This document shows positions 1 through 13,289 of a stretch of 64,000 nt of DNA, piece after piece. Every line of letters begins with the position of its first letter. Position 1 is the stretch's first letter. The translations under genes and the position numbers were made by a program. Origin of the DNA: Bugula neritina (Eukaryota > Bryozoa > Gymnolaemata > Cheilostomatida > Bugulidae); assembly GCA_964035545.1 (NCBI GenBank), contig OZ037765.1:21150495-21214494 (forward strand), read 5' to 3'. Below the pieces are notes generated by a model that was given only the letters and a program-made list of their open reading frames with translations, searched no databases and was not told the origin of the DNA.

Positions 1-233
1 TAGAGTCTAAACTGCCCCTTGCAGATGCTAGGCTTTTCTATCCTAAATTATTGATGAAGCTTACAGACATTCGAGACTTGAACGAGGAATCCTCGCAAGT
101 GTTTCTTAACATGAGCACCGACACTATTCAGCCTTTAATGAAGGAAGTTTTAGACTTGAAAAAGAATAGTGGAAGTGCAGTCAGTTCTCCAGCTTCATCT
201 GATACCAGCCATTCAAATCTCTCTGTTCAACAG
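1..233 (+). CDS. Nuclear receptor ligand-binding domain, C-terminal exon (partial)
   Basis: The reading frame is open from base 3 and encodes 77 residues up to a donor at 234 (CAG|GTCAGT). The first ~55 residues match the last helices of a nuclear receptor ligand-binding domain. A YPKLLMKLTDIRDLNEE block corresponds to helix 10/11, and LMKEVL at the end fits the AF-2 activation helix consensus (two hydrophobics, X, E, hydrophobics). The DLNEESS wording resembles the NR1 group, especially the VDR/PXR/HR96 branch, but the exact subfamily cannot be fixed without the DNA-binding domain, which lies left of the window. A Ser-rich tail follows AF-2. If the donor is not used, the frame ends at TGA 240-242; if it is used, the protein continues in a later exon (candidate at 4768). 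Such proteins are ligand-responsive nuclear transcription factors. Confidence 0.75.
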
Positions 234-3200
234 GTCAGTTGAGTCAGTATCGTGAGGGAATTACTACTAGACTCTAATGGTTGCACAGGCAGAAGTGTGT
301 ATATAATGTATAATGCGGTCTACCTCTCACCAATGACTCAACTTAGAGCTGATATTGGTAGCTACTGTAGGACAGGTGTCTGTGTGGCTTTGAGAAATGA
401 AGTGGTGCTTAGATGATGTGGTGACAACAAATCAATCAAATTTAACAGAGATTTTTTTACCAGAAGTATTTATATTATAATAATAAATACTTTAGTTTCT
501 TTTTTGTTCAAAGTTTGTATTAGTTTTGCTACATGGTATTATTAGACTCATAGAATTAGAAATTAGTATCACTGATATTACAGCTTTGTATAATTGAAAA
601 AATATGTTGTAAAAACTGGGATATTATGGTGTTTGTATCAACTATACTACTGTTTTAAGTTTGCCTAAGACTATTTAAATACTTCAACCAATAAAATAAA
701 TACAGTACCTTACTCTAAGATTGTTATCTGATGGTCTATAAAAACACGGGCAGTAAGCGTATCTGGTTAACTGCACATATTCTGAAGGATTATTGCATGG
801 AGAGATGTAGTAGATATGCAAGCTCACTGCACATCCCTGACACATGGGTACCTGATTGGAGAAACAATCACATAGATGTTGTTAGTATCGCTTGGCTGGT
901 TATTCTACAGTCACATCATAATATTGCTATTATTTTTAATTGAGGCTGTTAGATCAAAAGAAATGAGCGATCTATTTTTTAGGCTTACATATGTCAGATT
1001 TAAGCTTTGTATGTCAGTTTTAACCAGTTCTTAGTAGCTAAATAATTCATCTTCAAATTTATTACCTACCTATATATCAGCATTTATCTCTTGGGTGATG
1101 ACAATTTTTATACTAGAAGAAATCTTCACTTTCACTTTGAAAAAGTCAGCTGCAAGTGAATAACAAATAAACTGGCATACAGCTACGAGTATTCAAATTA
1201 TACATGTCGAGCGGAAAAGTTGATTGCGTAACTTGTATTTGAGCTAGATTCTTTCACATTGCTCATAGAACTCGGTGAAGAATTTGGCTGAAAACCTGGC
1301 TAACCTTGGAGGCTATTTTGGCACTTTTTACCAGCTTTTGGCACACTCTCAGGTTGAGTGCACTTGACAAGCAATTAAAGTCATCACCTCTAGGATTTTG
1401 TGCTGTGGCCTTTCAATGACGGCCTGTAATACTAGCATTTGCACATAACTCCCATAAACTATTGAGATAGGCGATATTATATAATGCATAAGTTAGTCTA
1501 CATCTATAAGGGACCAGGGGTAAATCAGACACTTGAAAACCACACTTCAGACAAAGAATGTGCAATTTACACTTATGCGCTAAAATAACTGGTTACCCTA
1601 CTTATAAAAGTCCAAACAATGGTTCAAGCTAAATGGTGGCCAAAAGTAGGCTGAAATTATAATGTAATGACTTAAAAGAGCATAATTCTAGTTAATGGAT
1701 TTAAATTAGTTAATGTTGAGGTGTACAGCATTATATTGGCCAATTAGAGGTTTGGCTTCCACTGTCTCAAACATAGCTAAGATGCTTTTGTAGATGGTCA
1801 GAGGCCTTGTGTAATACGGTGACTAACAAGACGCCTCCATAACATTTATGAAGAGTGACATAATTTCTGTCCCTCATGATGGAAAAGTCAGCATATTTTG
1901 GTGGCACATGCTATATGGAAGATTGGACAATTATCAGTATAATGCTGATGGACATGATAGTTTTAGTCTTATTAAATATGAAAATTCGAATTTGGTATTT
2001 GGGAATAGAGGAGCAGAGCTAGTGTTTATTGAAAATCTCTACATAATTCTAACAAATTTTTGTAGTATGAAAGCTTACCTGGTTCAAAAATAAAACAATA
2101 ATGCCCTGAACTCAAACACAAAGCCTTTAAAGTTTAAAAACTAATCAAAAAGCTACATTTTTGCACACCCCAAGTATGGAAATTCTGGAAAACATCTATT
2201 ATAAAAGAAATATTATTTGGATTATTTCAACCAAATCGAGACTTTTTGTGAGTTACATCCAGACCTAATATAAAATAGTTAGAGAGCACGTAGCAGAGGG
2301 GAAAGCATAAGAAGGAAATGAGAAGGCAAGTTTAAGTGGCAAGCATGAGTGTTAGAGGTGTGAACTGCATATGTGCCTTTTGTAGCTGGGATTACTTTTA
2401 ATTACTTTACAGCATGACTTTTAAAGGGCCTAGTACTTATACTTGTATTTCATTGCCAAGTATAATACTTTGTGATAATAAAAACAAACTATTTTTATTT
2501 CTTATCGCACATATAGCTGTTGAGATATTTCATAGTTCACTGAAGTTTACTAAAGGTCAATAAACCATCAGAATCAACAGCAGCAGCATATACTTTGTGG
2601 TAGGAGTTAGTAATATCATCTAGTTTCAGGATACGATATTAGATCCTAGTTCTAACATTTTGAACTTGATAATGATTTTATTAAACTGGGTTTGTGTGAA
2701 TATGTTGAAACTATTTCGTCTAGTGAAACATGGCAGCTTTATGATATATCTAAAATTTTACAAAATTGGAGCGTAGTTCAAGCTTTGAGCAGGGAACTTT
2801 ATCTGAATCAGCCTTTGTGAAAGTAAACTTTTCTAAGTTTGGAATTTCAGTTAATGATGATAAATAATTGATGAAAAAGCAACTTCAAATTATCCGTACT
2901 CCCTCTGGTCTTCAATTTAGAACTTCAGTCTTCAATTTACGAACTGCTTTAAAATTTTGGCTAAATTAAATCAATAAACCACAAGAATTCTGGTATGAGA
3001 TTACCTCCCAGGACACAACAAAACACCAACTATTACCAAAATAATCAGCAGTGCACAACATTTCTTAATCCTGTTTTCACTGTAATTACTATTGGAAACA
3101 GTAAGCTGTATAGTCTATAATAATGTTTCAACACTTGATGTAAGTGCGTATGAGTTTAAACATTAAAGTTCAAGACCTTTTATCAAAAGATAACCAAAAC

Positions 3201-4767
3201 CTTCCAGTATTTTATCATTGATGAACCTCAATAATTTGAGTGTTTTTGATTATTATTAATGCAATTCCAGTGATACAGGTTAATACAGACATCTTAGTTC
3301 TAGCAAATAGCTATAAATTCTACTCCAGGTTTTCAAACCGTAATTTTACATAATTTTCCACAGTCCAAATCTCTATATATAGCCTGTAAATTTTGTAACT
3401 TAATATTTGATTGTTTGCGAATGTGAAGCAAAATGTTATGCTACATATTTTTTAATTGTGCGGCTTGTCTTCTGCCTCATATGTAGTATGGAAGTTTTTG
3501 TTTGATAGTCGTATCAATTAGAATATTTTAACTGCTATGACAGCCAACTATGCAACTTGTACTTAGATTTAAAAAAAATGAAATTACTTGTAGAGTAAAT
3601 TGGGAGAATATTTAAACTTGCACCTGGCATAGTTACTAACCTATAGCAGAGCCAACAAATGTAATTAATAGTGTTCCTAGGCTGGCCTTTCCACAATTAG
3701 GGAAAATGACATTTAGAGTTGGGTATACAATCTTAATGCATAAAAACCATTTTTTCCATTAAATCTCACCAATGTGTGTGTCAGTGACAGCAACATGTAT
3801 CAGTTCCTACCAAGAGTGTGGGGCTTAGGCTAGAAATTACAAATTCAATACTATTACACTGGGAACTCACACCTAAAATTGGCAATATGAATATTTCAAC
3901 ACAAAAATTTACTGCTAGTTGTGCATAAATTATGCAGTGAAAGTATTGAACAGTTAGCTATGCTTTTTATAGTTTCCTAGACAATACAGTTGGCAACCAG
4001 CCAAAAGAGTTTATAATATTATATGGTCATTGTTGACCAAATCACTGTGAGTGATTACAACACCCTAGCAATCAAGGAAGCAGCATGGTGCATCAGCTAG
4101 TCACCCTGCACCTCATGAACCCTTACTCATCATCTGAAAACTCTCAAGTCTGTTGCAGCAGTTGTAGCTTTTCATCCTCAAAACAAATGAAAACTCATAT
4201 GAGTTTACAGTTCAGGGGTTTTTAAGCAAGCTGGAGACTGGTAATACTGATACAGAAACTGTCTAGGCTGTAAATATGTTTTATTCTATGTGCAGACACT
4301 ATGTTTGGTTGCTGTAGCTACTTGGTTGAGCTGGTAGTTGACAAGTCATTGTAGAATAGTTGTTCAGAGTGAGAACAGTTGCACACATAAACATTTTTTA
4401 TTAAGACCAAAAGAGAAATACAATTTATCCTAGCAAATTGAATGCTTCATGTGAAAGTGAATAAATCAAGATTCTTGAAGCTATAAAACTTTGCCAAATA
4501 GACTCTTAGAAGAGATTGTAGATTTTAATGGAATGTATGCACTCTAGCATGTCTGGGAGAATAATGAGATAAGTTGATAAATGGTTTGTATACTGAATAA
4601 AATTAGTTTTAACTTTCAATTAATCATGAATCACCCTGCTGCGCAGTGTTTTATATTTTGATCAATATCTCTGCTCTTAGTCAGTAAGTTCATTCATGAG
4701 CTGGTCAGATAACCAATTTGTGTGTAGTTTTTAAAATGCTTCAAGCAGAGTAATCTTTTCTTTATAG
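234..4767. other. Intron or 3' flank of the receptor gene, no gene seen
   Basis: About 4.5 kb of AT-rich DNA with only short random ORFs. I see no conserved protein motif on either strand. It is either the last intron of the nuclear receptor gene (if the exon at 4768 is real) or its 3' UTR and intergenic DNA. Confidence 0.5.
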
Positions 4768-4890
4768 TTTGATCAAAGATCCGATTTCATGGAGGTTGAT
4801 AATTCAGCAGTTCATGCTTTATTTAAAGGACAGGTCATGGTCAAGCAAGCTGCTGTTTTTCAATGCAATACAGTAATACATAATTTGTAG
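4768..4890 (+). CDS. Candidate terminal exon of the nuclear receptor gene
   Basis: A pyrimidine-rich acceptor (CTTTTCTTTATAG) at 4755-4767 precedes a frame that is in phase with the donor at 234. It stays open for 40 codons to TAG at 4888-4890. The first part (FDQRSDFMEVDNSAVHALFK) looks protein-like and acidic/hydrophilic. A poly(A) signal lies about 195 bases downstream. I do not recognise the peptide. Receptor F-domains after AF-2 are poorly conserved, so homology would not be expected. A second donor-like site (CAG|GTCATG) about 65 bases into the exon leaves open that the exon is shorter and continues elsewhere. Confidence 0.35.
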   Translation, partial: FDQRSDFMEVDNSAVHALFKGQVMVKQAAVFQCNTVIHNL

Positions 4891-5084
4891 CCATTTAGGT
4901 TACAAGTTTCACCTGGTTGCTGCATAGTTTGTATATTTCAATGAACAGTCTTCCAGGCCTTTCTAATGGACATTAAAATCCAGTACATGTTTACAACACA
5001 CATATTACCAATGTAGCATTTTCATTTGACAGAACTTAGTATTTTGATACTTGGCGATACATAGCACAGAAGTATTTCCAGTGA

Positions 5085-5090
5085 AATAAA
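5085..5090 (+). terminator. Poly(A) signal AATAAA
   Basis: AATAAA on the plus strand, 195 bases past the candidate receptor stop codon and just before the convergent end of USP14. This fits the 3' end of the receptor transcript. Confidence 0.4.
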
Positions 5091-5170
5091 TTTCAAGAGT
5101 GTCAAACATATTTGTTCCCCAGTTGAATGTCCTATATACATATTCACTACACTATAGTGAATTGCCAGTC

Positions 5171-8100
5171 TTATTCCTGCATTGACTCTACTTTGGGTGT
5201 TTCTTCCACCTCCAATATTCTTGGGCCATAAAGAAGTACATATGCAGTGTGCCAATCGCCTAAAACAAAACATGGAAGCCATTATTTCTACTCCTGAAGC
5301 TTTGAAATTCTTCCATGTCAGCTACTTTTGAAATGACTGCACAAATTTTGTCAAAGGAGTCTTGCAAATAATAAAATAAATACTATGCAAAATGGCGCAC
5401 GAAACTAGGGTGGAAAACCCATTTAGGTATAAGAGTATACATGGGTTGAACCACAATGCTTTCACTTTAAGTTCAAAAGTGGGCATTCTGAGATTTCGAT
5501 CTCAAACTATTGCCATAAATTAAAATTTTTGGCTTTATGAAAGGCATATGGTTTAATTGAGATCTTCACACATCTTCTAAATATGCTTTGGTAGAAACAT
5601 TAGTTGCTTTTATTACCTGTGCAATGATGCACTGTTCTGTGTTGGCAACAAACACATAACATTTCAAAAAACGTAGTAACTGCTTATTTTTTTTACCGAG
5701 GTGAGTACACAAAGATTAAATTTTCTTCCAGAGGCATTTCTCAACATAGCAGATTATGTTACTCTAACCTCCTCCTGAAAGCTCTTTAATCTTGTCTAAA
5801 GTAACGTAAGAAATCCTGTCATCATCAAACATGATCCACCTATCAGCAGTCTCTTTAACCCAGGCTACATAGTGGCCAGATGAGCTTGCTCTACCTTTAT
5901 GTGTCAGTACAGCTTGTAGTTCGTACATTCCACTGTTATTAGACCCCTCATCTACTCATCATATAAGTTATACATAATATTATACAACACTAACGAAAAC
6001 CACAACTGACTAGTTCTAATAATATGTGAACACAGCAACACTTGATGCATTTCAATCATGTGTCAAAGTTAATGAGCAAGTAACCTACATCATATCTACA
6101 TGCAGACTTATACAGTTATTAACAGTGTGATAAGTTGCTCTTTGAACAATTTTGTTTCCTGACACTGTTCTAGCATTGCTTCGAGAAGCTTTACAATAAC
6201 ATTGGGAAATATATTTTATTCATTTAGCAAACCATTTAAAACTACAAAAATAAGGTATGTAAAGTGATAGGCCAGTGCTTACTCAACTTACTTGAATACA
6301 CATATATTTCAGCACATCATTAGTATTCTGATAGTGTATGCTGGGTTATTCGAGTTATCAAAATTAGCCTTTAAAACATATTACAATATTGAGCTAAAGT
6401 TAAGAAATTATCACACAAAATTAAACTCAACAACATTACTGCTATAAAGCAATAAAATACTAACTTAAAAATAAACTATAACTAACAGAGCACATAACCA
6501 ACTGATTCTGAATGAAGGGAGTACAGCCTTCATACTACTTCATTAGACAAATCAAATACTCTTAAAGCGAAGTAAGTGAAACTGGGTCAAAAGGGGTATA
6601 AATCTGCATACCGTCAGCAAAGGAGAACGGCTCTTTATTTATTTTCCTATCTTTCTTCAAAGGTTCACCTTTCAATTGTGCCTGAAATTAAAGTTGTAGA
6701 ATAGTAAGATGTAAGACTCCTGAAAGTAGTGTTAGAGGTGACAATCTATAGAAACACTGTTAGAGGTAAGTGTACCTAGACAAGCTATTACATTCATAGT
6801 AACCCGAGTGTCAATTATTTGCACCAAATACGTTGATAACATCTATATTTGGCACCACAATGTGACTGTGGATTGCCGAGCATAACCTTTGCACATAAAT
6901 GTTGTTTACTTTTACACAACAAAATGAATTTACTTTTTAATCAAGTTGAGAGTAATTCTAGTCTCAGACTTGAAAGAGACCCAGTCCTATGCCAAGGCCA
7001 CACAACCGATACAAACAGTTAAAAAAATGCAAATGTATAGCAGTTTAGAGTTTAGAATGCAGATAGAAAAAAATTCACTTACACAATCCCAGATATTTAA
7101 GAAAAAACTCTTCTCTAGCCAATATAAACAACATGAATTACCAATTAATTAGATCAACCTAAAGGACTATAACATAGCTTTTAATATGGCAGAAAAATAA
7201 CTAATGATTTCTTAGTTTATGTCAACTATCCACTGTGTCTTCAAACACAACTGATATGTCAAACCATTGTTTTGTATCTCCTGTGTTAAAACATAAAATT
7301 AAATGCAGGAAAGTAATTAATAAAATATGCACAAAAAGTACATAGTTGAACTAAGATAGTTTACAAGTTTATGCAGTTAACTGATCTGAGAGCCCTTTAC
7401 CAATTATCACAACGGCATAATATTTTATACCCCTCTAGGTCACATGATCCACACAAAGAATTTTCCAATTTTTACCAAAATCCAGTCAGTCTATCACAAC
7501 TCTGAACCCCAAACCCCGATGAGGATTTTCAAGAGCTTATTTTATGTTTTATGTAACATATGTGTAGATAACTTGTATTCGTAAAGCTTAGAAGACTCGA
7601 CAATATTAAATTATGCGAAATTCACTCAAGTTCAGTTTTCTAGCAGCCAAGAAGACTTTCTGCATTATGGGCAGTTAGGAAAAGACAACTTTTAGTGCCA
7701 TCCCACCTATGTTGAGAAAAACCAATGCAAACACAATTTTTAAATAGTGTAACTTAATATGAAACCTACATAATTTTGACAAACAGTTATTTTAACAGCA
7801 ACATTACCTGTTTTCGTTCTTCATCTTGTCTCTCTTCTTCTGCTTTGAAACGCTCTCTCATGGGTATAAGTTTAGACTGAAGTTCAGGAGAGCATAACTC
7901 AAAGACATCCAATAAAGGCGTGAATTTTACATCCTGTGGAATAAACAATATAAGAAGACAACTCCAACTGAAGTGGTATTTGTACTACCTACGCCTTTCT
8001 TGCACTAAAAATTATATTTAAATGTGAAATGCTTCAAACAAATTGTAAAATGCTCACACAAATGATAGACACCTGAGATGTATTTTAATAAAATTGTATG

Positions 8101-11100
8101 CTTAAAAAAGTAATGTATTTATATAATGCAATCAAACTTATTAATTCTAAACTGTAAGCCGTGAAGTTTTCCTACCTTTAGTATTTTGGCATTGACAGCT
8201 TTAGCTTTTTTGTATTCAAATCGTATGAGTTGTATCGAGAGATAAGCTGGAAGTCTTGATATTAAACTCTGTAAAAAAATATTACCCATAGCTTGAACAT
8301 TCATGACAACCAAGAAAATATATTGAATTGGATAATTGTTAGAATGACTCCAACAACTTTGAATAACATGAAGACTCACAGTTTTTTCATACACTGCATT
8401 TCTATCCAGTACAGACGAGTGCTTCTCCAAATTTTCTTTCAGTTTCTATAAAAAATTACTACATATAAAATTTTAAACAGTACGATCTAGATAAGATGCA
8501 ATAGAAATAAACTACTGCATACAAAGTATCGTTTATAAATTCGAATAGATTTATCAACAGAAACTTTGCTAACCTGATTAATGATAGAGTTTTTTAAGAT
8601 GCGCAGCTTTGCCAAAATTGTATTGAACATTCACATTAACATTATACAGATTAAAGAAGTGATTTATTGGTGTGCTTGGACAAAATATTAATCACTAAAA
8701 ACGTTTGTTTACGTTAATTATTTGCCAGTATTAATGTTAATAATGAGATATTTAGCTGATGGAAGGCTATCTTTATCTTGCAGTCGAAATGAACAACCAG
8801 TTTACAACTTGGAATGTTTAATATTTAAAAATCAAGAATAAAATAAATCTGTCATAACATGATAGTTGCTTATATTGTAAGCTCCTACCACTTATTGTAC
8901 ACTGTGCTTTATATGATAAAAAATTCAACCTAATAAACCAGTAAATGATCCACATCTTTATAAATGCCTACAAATTATTACAAATTACAACTATACAAAC
9001 AAGTCAGAATGAAACAAACCAGTAAGACAAAATCAAACAATCAAAACTTTTGATATAACTTTTCCTATACAAAACAAGCCAAGTAAACTATAATAGCGAT
9101 TTACCACTTAATATGACCAAATTAATGCATCAATACAATTTGCAGCATACGCACATTTTTGAGACCTGTAAACAGATGCTTCACGTTGCTGTCTATGAAG
9201 CAGCTGAGCTGGTATGCTTTATCTTCCTGACTAGTAACCGGCTCCTCGGCACTCTCTACGCACTTCAGAGATTGAGCAAAGTTTAGTCTGAAGAACTCAT
9301 CTACAAACGATTTCTGTAAAACACAAACACCAGATAAAATGACCATGGTTATGCACTTTGTCAGCTAATCTCCCACTATACACATCGACAAAAAACTGTA
9401 CGTATCATGTATGTATGTACGTACCGTGTATGTACACATGTATGTACATATCGTGTATATACATATGTATGTATGTGTGTATTCATGTATGTACGTATGT
9501 ATATATTTATGTACATGTCATACTAACATATATACATATAGTATATGTTGCCAATAACTTTATTCAAAAAATGACATACTTTCAGAAGATGATCTGTGAT
9601 CATAAAAAAATATTACATACATAAGTAACAAAAAAGTGCATGACGCAACCTGGAATAACTAGAATGTAAACTCATAGTATCAAATTGGAGGTCATCTATT
9701 ATTATGTCTACCTGCTAGTAATAGCAATTAGCAAGCATTGCATACACTTACACTTTTTCCTGTTCTTATTAGTTCTTGCTGTATACATTGAACCAACTCC
9801 ACCCAAAACTCATTTGCATCCTAAAAAAATAAATGCAAAAAATGTTACAATAATTGTTATTACCAGTTCAATGAGATAAGCGTGTTGAAACCAAGTTGCC
9901 TACAGCAAAGATTTTAATACTCAAATCTGCTATGATACGAGGGTTCGAACCCCTGTGGGTGGAAACTCAATCTGTTTTTTCGTAAACAACATGTAATGCC
10001 TTGACACTTGTCAAGTCTTTGCTCAATACGAAAATTTGATACCAACATAGCACTGGAAATTGGAAAAGGTGTAAAGGGAGGTTTTTATGAGAGCTATGGC
10101 TGAAAAAAAAAACTAAATATAGCATAAATAATGCATTTAAATATATCAGTGCTTTAGCTCTATGAAAATAAGAAACACCTACATGTTATTATAAGAAAGA
10201 CACTTTACCTGTTGCACAAACCCGCCATGTTCACTAACTTCAGCAAACCGAGGGAAAGCACTAAATACGCTGTTCAAGAATAACATAGGCTTGACAGACT
10301 CACTCGAGTTCTGAAGTGTATGAACCAGATTTTTCAACTCTGCAACAAAAAATAACAAGAAGAAATAGACAAGCTAAAAGCTGAGCTGGATATGTAAAGA
10401 TAAACACTAACACTCATATGAATACAGATGACTTTAAAAGCACTCTATCTAACAAGAGTTATGTGTATAAATAAGGTGGAGGTTCGGGCACAAAAAAGTG
10501 AGCCAGCTTAAATATAATTCTACCTAAATAATGCTTATAATCAGCAGCTTTATTTGTGTGAAGAAATCCTTTTAAACAACATACATGACTTGATATCAGA
10601 AAAACTGTCAAACGAAAGCTCTGTTCTAGCGATACGGTAGTTAAAATAGCAAAAACAGTACCTTAACCACCTGTTGAAATTTCAAATTCATAGCATTTGA
10701 ATTAAATTAAAAAAATTCTGATAACACCAGAAGGGTAAGTAAACAAGAAATACAGAAATATCTCCAACCTTTGACAATAACTGTGGACTGATTCATTGAA
10801 GAGCTGCTGTAAACTGACAATGCGTCTTGAAGCTCCGGTATGGAGCGTAAACACTGCACAGTAGCACTCATGTAACATGTGTTTCCCAGGTTCTCTAACC
10901 CTGCTGGTATCTTCAGCTGTGTGATGGAAGAGCATAACATAAAATGTATGATTTTTATAATTAGAAAATGGTTATTTGTACAACAGTTCTCAAGAACCCT
11001 GATGAAAATGATAACAGGATATAATACAAGTATAATACAATAATAGTGTTTCATTTTCTCAACAAACTTTAGGTATCACTAAAATTTAAAGTTGTAAATA

Positions 11101-12368
11101 TAAAGATAAGGTATTAATTTCCAACCATCCCAAATTTATGCTTAATACATCTACATAAATCATATAAAACAACTTGCGACTTAGTATTTGCGTGATTGGT
11201 GCGTAAGGATTGAGTCTAAGCTGACTCTAAGTGAGTTATTGCAATTCTAAATAACAGGAAAATCCCTAAGCTCAACGAGTCTCGAGGTGAATAATAACGA
11301 GTCAAACAACACAACAGTATTAGTTGAGATTATAAGGATCTTCAATAATCAACATCAGAGAAATAGCGAGCTACCTGACTGGCACGCTGCTGCTCAGACA
11401 TGTCCTCCTCAAACAGAGTCTTTTCTACAGGAGCCTCTGGTAGGGCTGTGGCTGACCCCATGAGCTGAATAATAGCGCCCTGTGAAGTAAAGGTACAGTC
11501 ATAACACCATAACACATAGGTTCTGTACTTAATATATCACTGTGTTTCCAAGCTTCGAATTATGCGAACGTATTTTCCATTCGATGTTTGGAAACAGTTG
11601 CATCGAATAAAACTGCAACCACAAGTTTATGCAATGGAAATGTAGTGAATGACAATGCTAAATGCAAAACGCTATTAATCACAACTAAACAGTTTAATCA
11701 CGACATTCAATAATCAAATAAAAAAGACAATTTTCATAAAATTAAATATGAATAGATATAAGTATATACACACGAAATAACATAAAATACAGACCAACCT
11801 GTTTTAAACCCTTTAAACTATCCCAGCTGTCCTTTAGAATACTACCCTTTAGAATGAGTTTCTGTCGATCCGGTGCAACTCCTGTATGAGACATCAGCAG
11901 AGCTTTGAAGTCCTCCACTGGCTCACTTGTATCAAGGTCAAGGACGTACTTCTCCTTGCCCCATTTTACAGTCACTAAAACAAGGAAATCCATTGATTCT
12001 CTGCGTATATGTAGATATAGAGAATTGTACACCAAGTGTAAATATACACAGGATAATATGTATATATTTAAGATAAAACGACCACAATCAAGTTTATGAA
12101 GAGAAAAAAGATGAGATTATTACCAAAATTATTGATACACAAATTTAAAAAAAGTTTTTACAAGCATGCTATTTGTACAACAGTTCACAAGAGTTCTAAT
12201 GAAAACCATATCAAAAAATAATATATTAACAGTGTTTCATTTTTATCAACAAACTTCAAGCAATTAAAGCTGTAAATATAAAGATAGCATATCAATTTAT
12301 AATCATTTCAAATTTATACTTAATACGTTTACATAAAGCATTCACCCCTTACCTGAGAAAACAGGCAT
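5171..12368 (-). CDS. USP14: Ubiquitin carboxyl-terminal hydrolase 14
   Basis: Deubiquitinase that binds the proteasome 19S cap and trims ubiquitin chains from substrates before degradation. Thirteen coding exons on the minus strand: 12368-12353, 11974-11799, 11479-11375, 10916-10769, 10339-10209, 9820-9752, 9313-9155, 8445-8380, 8268-8176, 7933-7808, 6681-6612, 5951-5769, 5259-5171. All phases close, giving 476 residues (human about 494). An N-terminal ubiquitin-like domain starts MPVFSVTVKWGKEKY (residues 1-75). The USP catalytic core has the Cys box GLENLGNTCYM with Cys113, a QQDANEF block, the LSCFID and HLFTGLK segments, and the His box SSSGHYVAWVK with His413. GGGDWHTAYVLLYGP supplies Asp449. 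All catalytic residues are intact. The first coding exon carries only 16 coding bases. The gene runs towards the nuclear receptor gene, and introns 1 and 3 hold copies of one repeat. Confidence 0.97.
9395..9545. repeat. GTAT/GTAC-rich microsatellite in USP14 intron 6
   Basis: Imperfect tetranucleotide tract (GTAT units with GTAC and GTGT variants) in the intron between the exons at 9752-9820 and 9155-9313. It creates a spurious cysteine/tyrosine-rich ORF on the plus strand. Confidence 0.8.
9880..9975 (+). mobile_element. Degenerate tRNA-derived SINE fragment
   Basis: The segment GGGTTCGAACCCC at about 9946-9958 is an excellent RNA polymerase III B-box / T-arm sequence, followed by TGTGGGTGG. 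About 40 bases upstream lies GTTGCCTACAG, a phrase I associate with the tRNA-like heads of some invertebrate SINEs. No folding tRNA with an acceptor stem can be drawn, so this is not a functional tRNA. It sits in USP14 intron 5. Orientation is uncertain because the B-box core is nearly palindromic. Confidence 0.4.
10973..11163. repeat. Intronic repeat, copy A (USP14 intron 3)
   Basis: Starts TATTTGTACAACAGTTC and ends ACATAAA. It matches copy B at 12170-12338 along its length with scattered substitutions and small indels, in the same orientation. Shared blocks include TATTTGTACAACAGTTC, AGTGTTTCATTTT, CAACAAACTT, TGTAAATATAAAGATA and TACTTAATAC/TGCTTAATAC. Non-coding. Confidence 0.7.
12170..12338. 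repeat. Intronic repeat, copy B (USP14 intron 1)
   Basis: Second copy of the repeat at 10973-11163. It ends about 15 bases from the splice donor of the first USP14 coding exon. No terminal inverted repeat or target duplication is obvious, so it may be a diverged MITE-like element or a local segmental duplication. Confidence 0.7.
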
Positions 12369-13289
12369 GTTTTCTTGTTCCTTAATATTTTAAATGACAA
12401 TCTAAAATGAAAATATCTGTGATTTACAAAATAATACAGGTTATAGCACACTAGCTAAAACCATATCAATATAAAATTTATTTAAAATATTGCAAATGAT
12501 TTTGCTATGCGCAGTAAAAAACACACAATATTATAGCAGAGTAAACTTAATTTACATACCAATAAAAACTAACCAATAAAACACTCACATCTTTGAGGTT
12601 TAAAACTATAACATCTAAGGCTTTAATTTAATTTCCAATATCAATAATATGTGAAAACACTAAAAATAATATAACAATTTACACAACTCGCATTAAACAT
12701 GAGTATATCTATCTAGAGCAGCTTGTTTTCTGCGGTAATTAAAAGACCATAAATAACAGAATCAGTTTTGAATAAGCGCCGGTATCGGTGAAATTAGTAA
12801 TATATTGAAAAAAATTTATTAGTATGGCCACAATTAGTACAAGCATAATATTTTTACTACAAATTACTGCAAGTTCAACTATATCAGTGAGTTTTTGAAT
12901 TAAAATTACTGCTACTGTAACTGTTGAAGTAATGACACTAGGCTATATATCCGGACAACTTACCAATTATAATATGAGCCACACTCAAGAAAAATTTCTA
13001 ATATAGTAAAATGTAATTGGCAAATAAGCTGAGTTACCAAAGTCAATAGCAAGCAGGTTATTTATATTTAGAAAAAAATAGCATCACCAAATTCTAAAAT
13101 ACACCAGATGTTTGAGATTTTGTCTTTTTATAAAACTCACAATACAGTAGCTGGTCAGAAAATCTTTAATAAAATAAAGACTCAAATCTAGAATCTATTT
13201 AGTATCTTAGCTTGTTTAGCAAGAGTCACATATCATGCAGGAGTGCAAGTTTAATTTTTAACTTTTTTTTTTATTGAAAGTATAAATTT

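Noticed and set aside
9358-9624. Cys/Tyr-rich 88-codon ORF
   Set aside because: Translation of the GTAT microsatellite in a USP14 intron.
9946-9958. GGGTTCGAACCCC as part of a functional tRNA gene
   Set aside because: No acceptor, D or anticodon stem can be formed around it on either strand.
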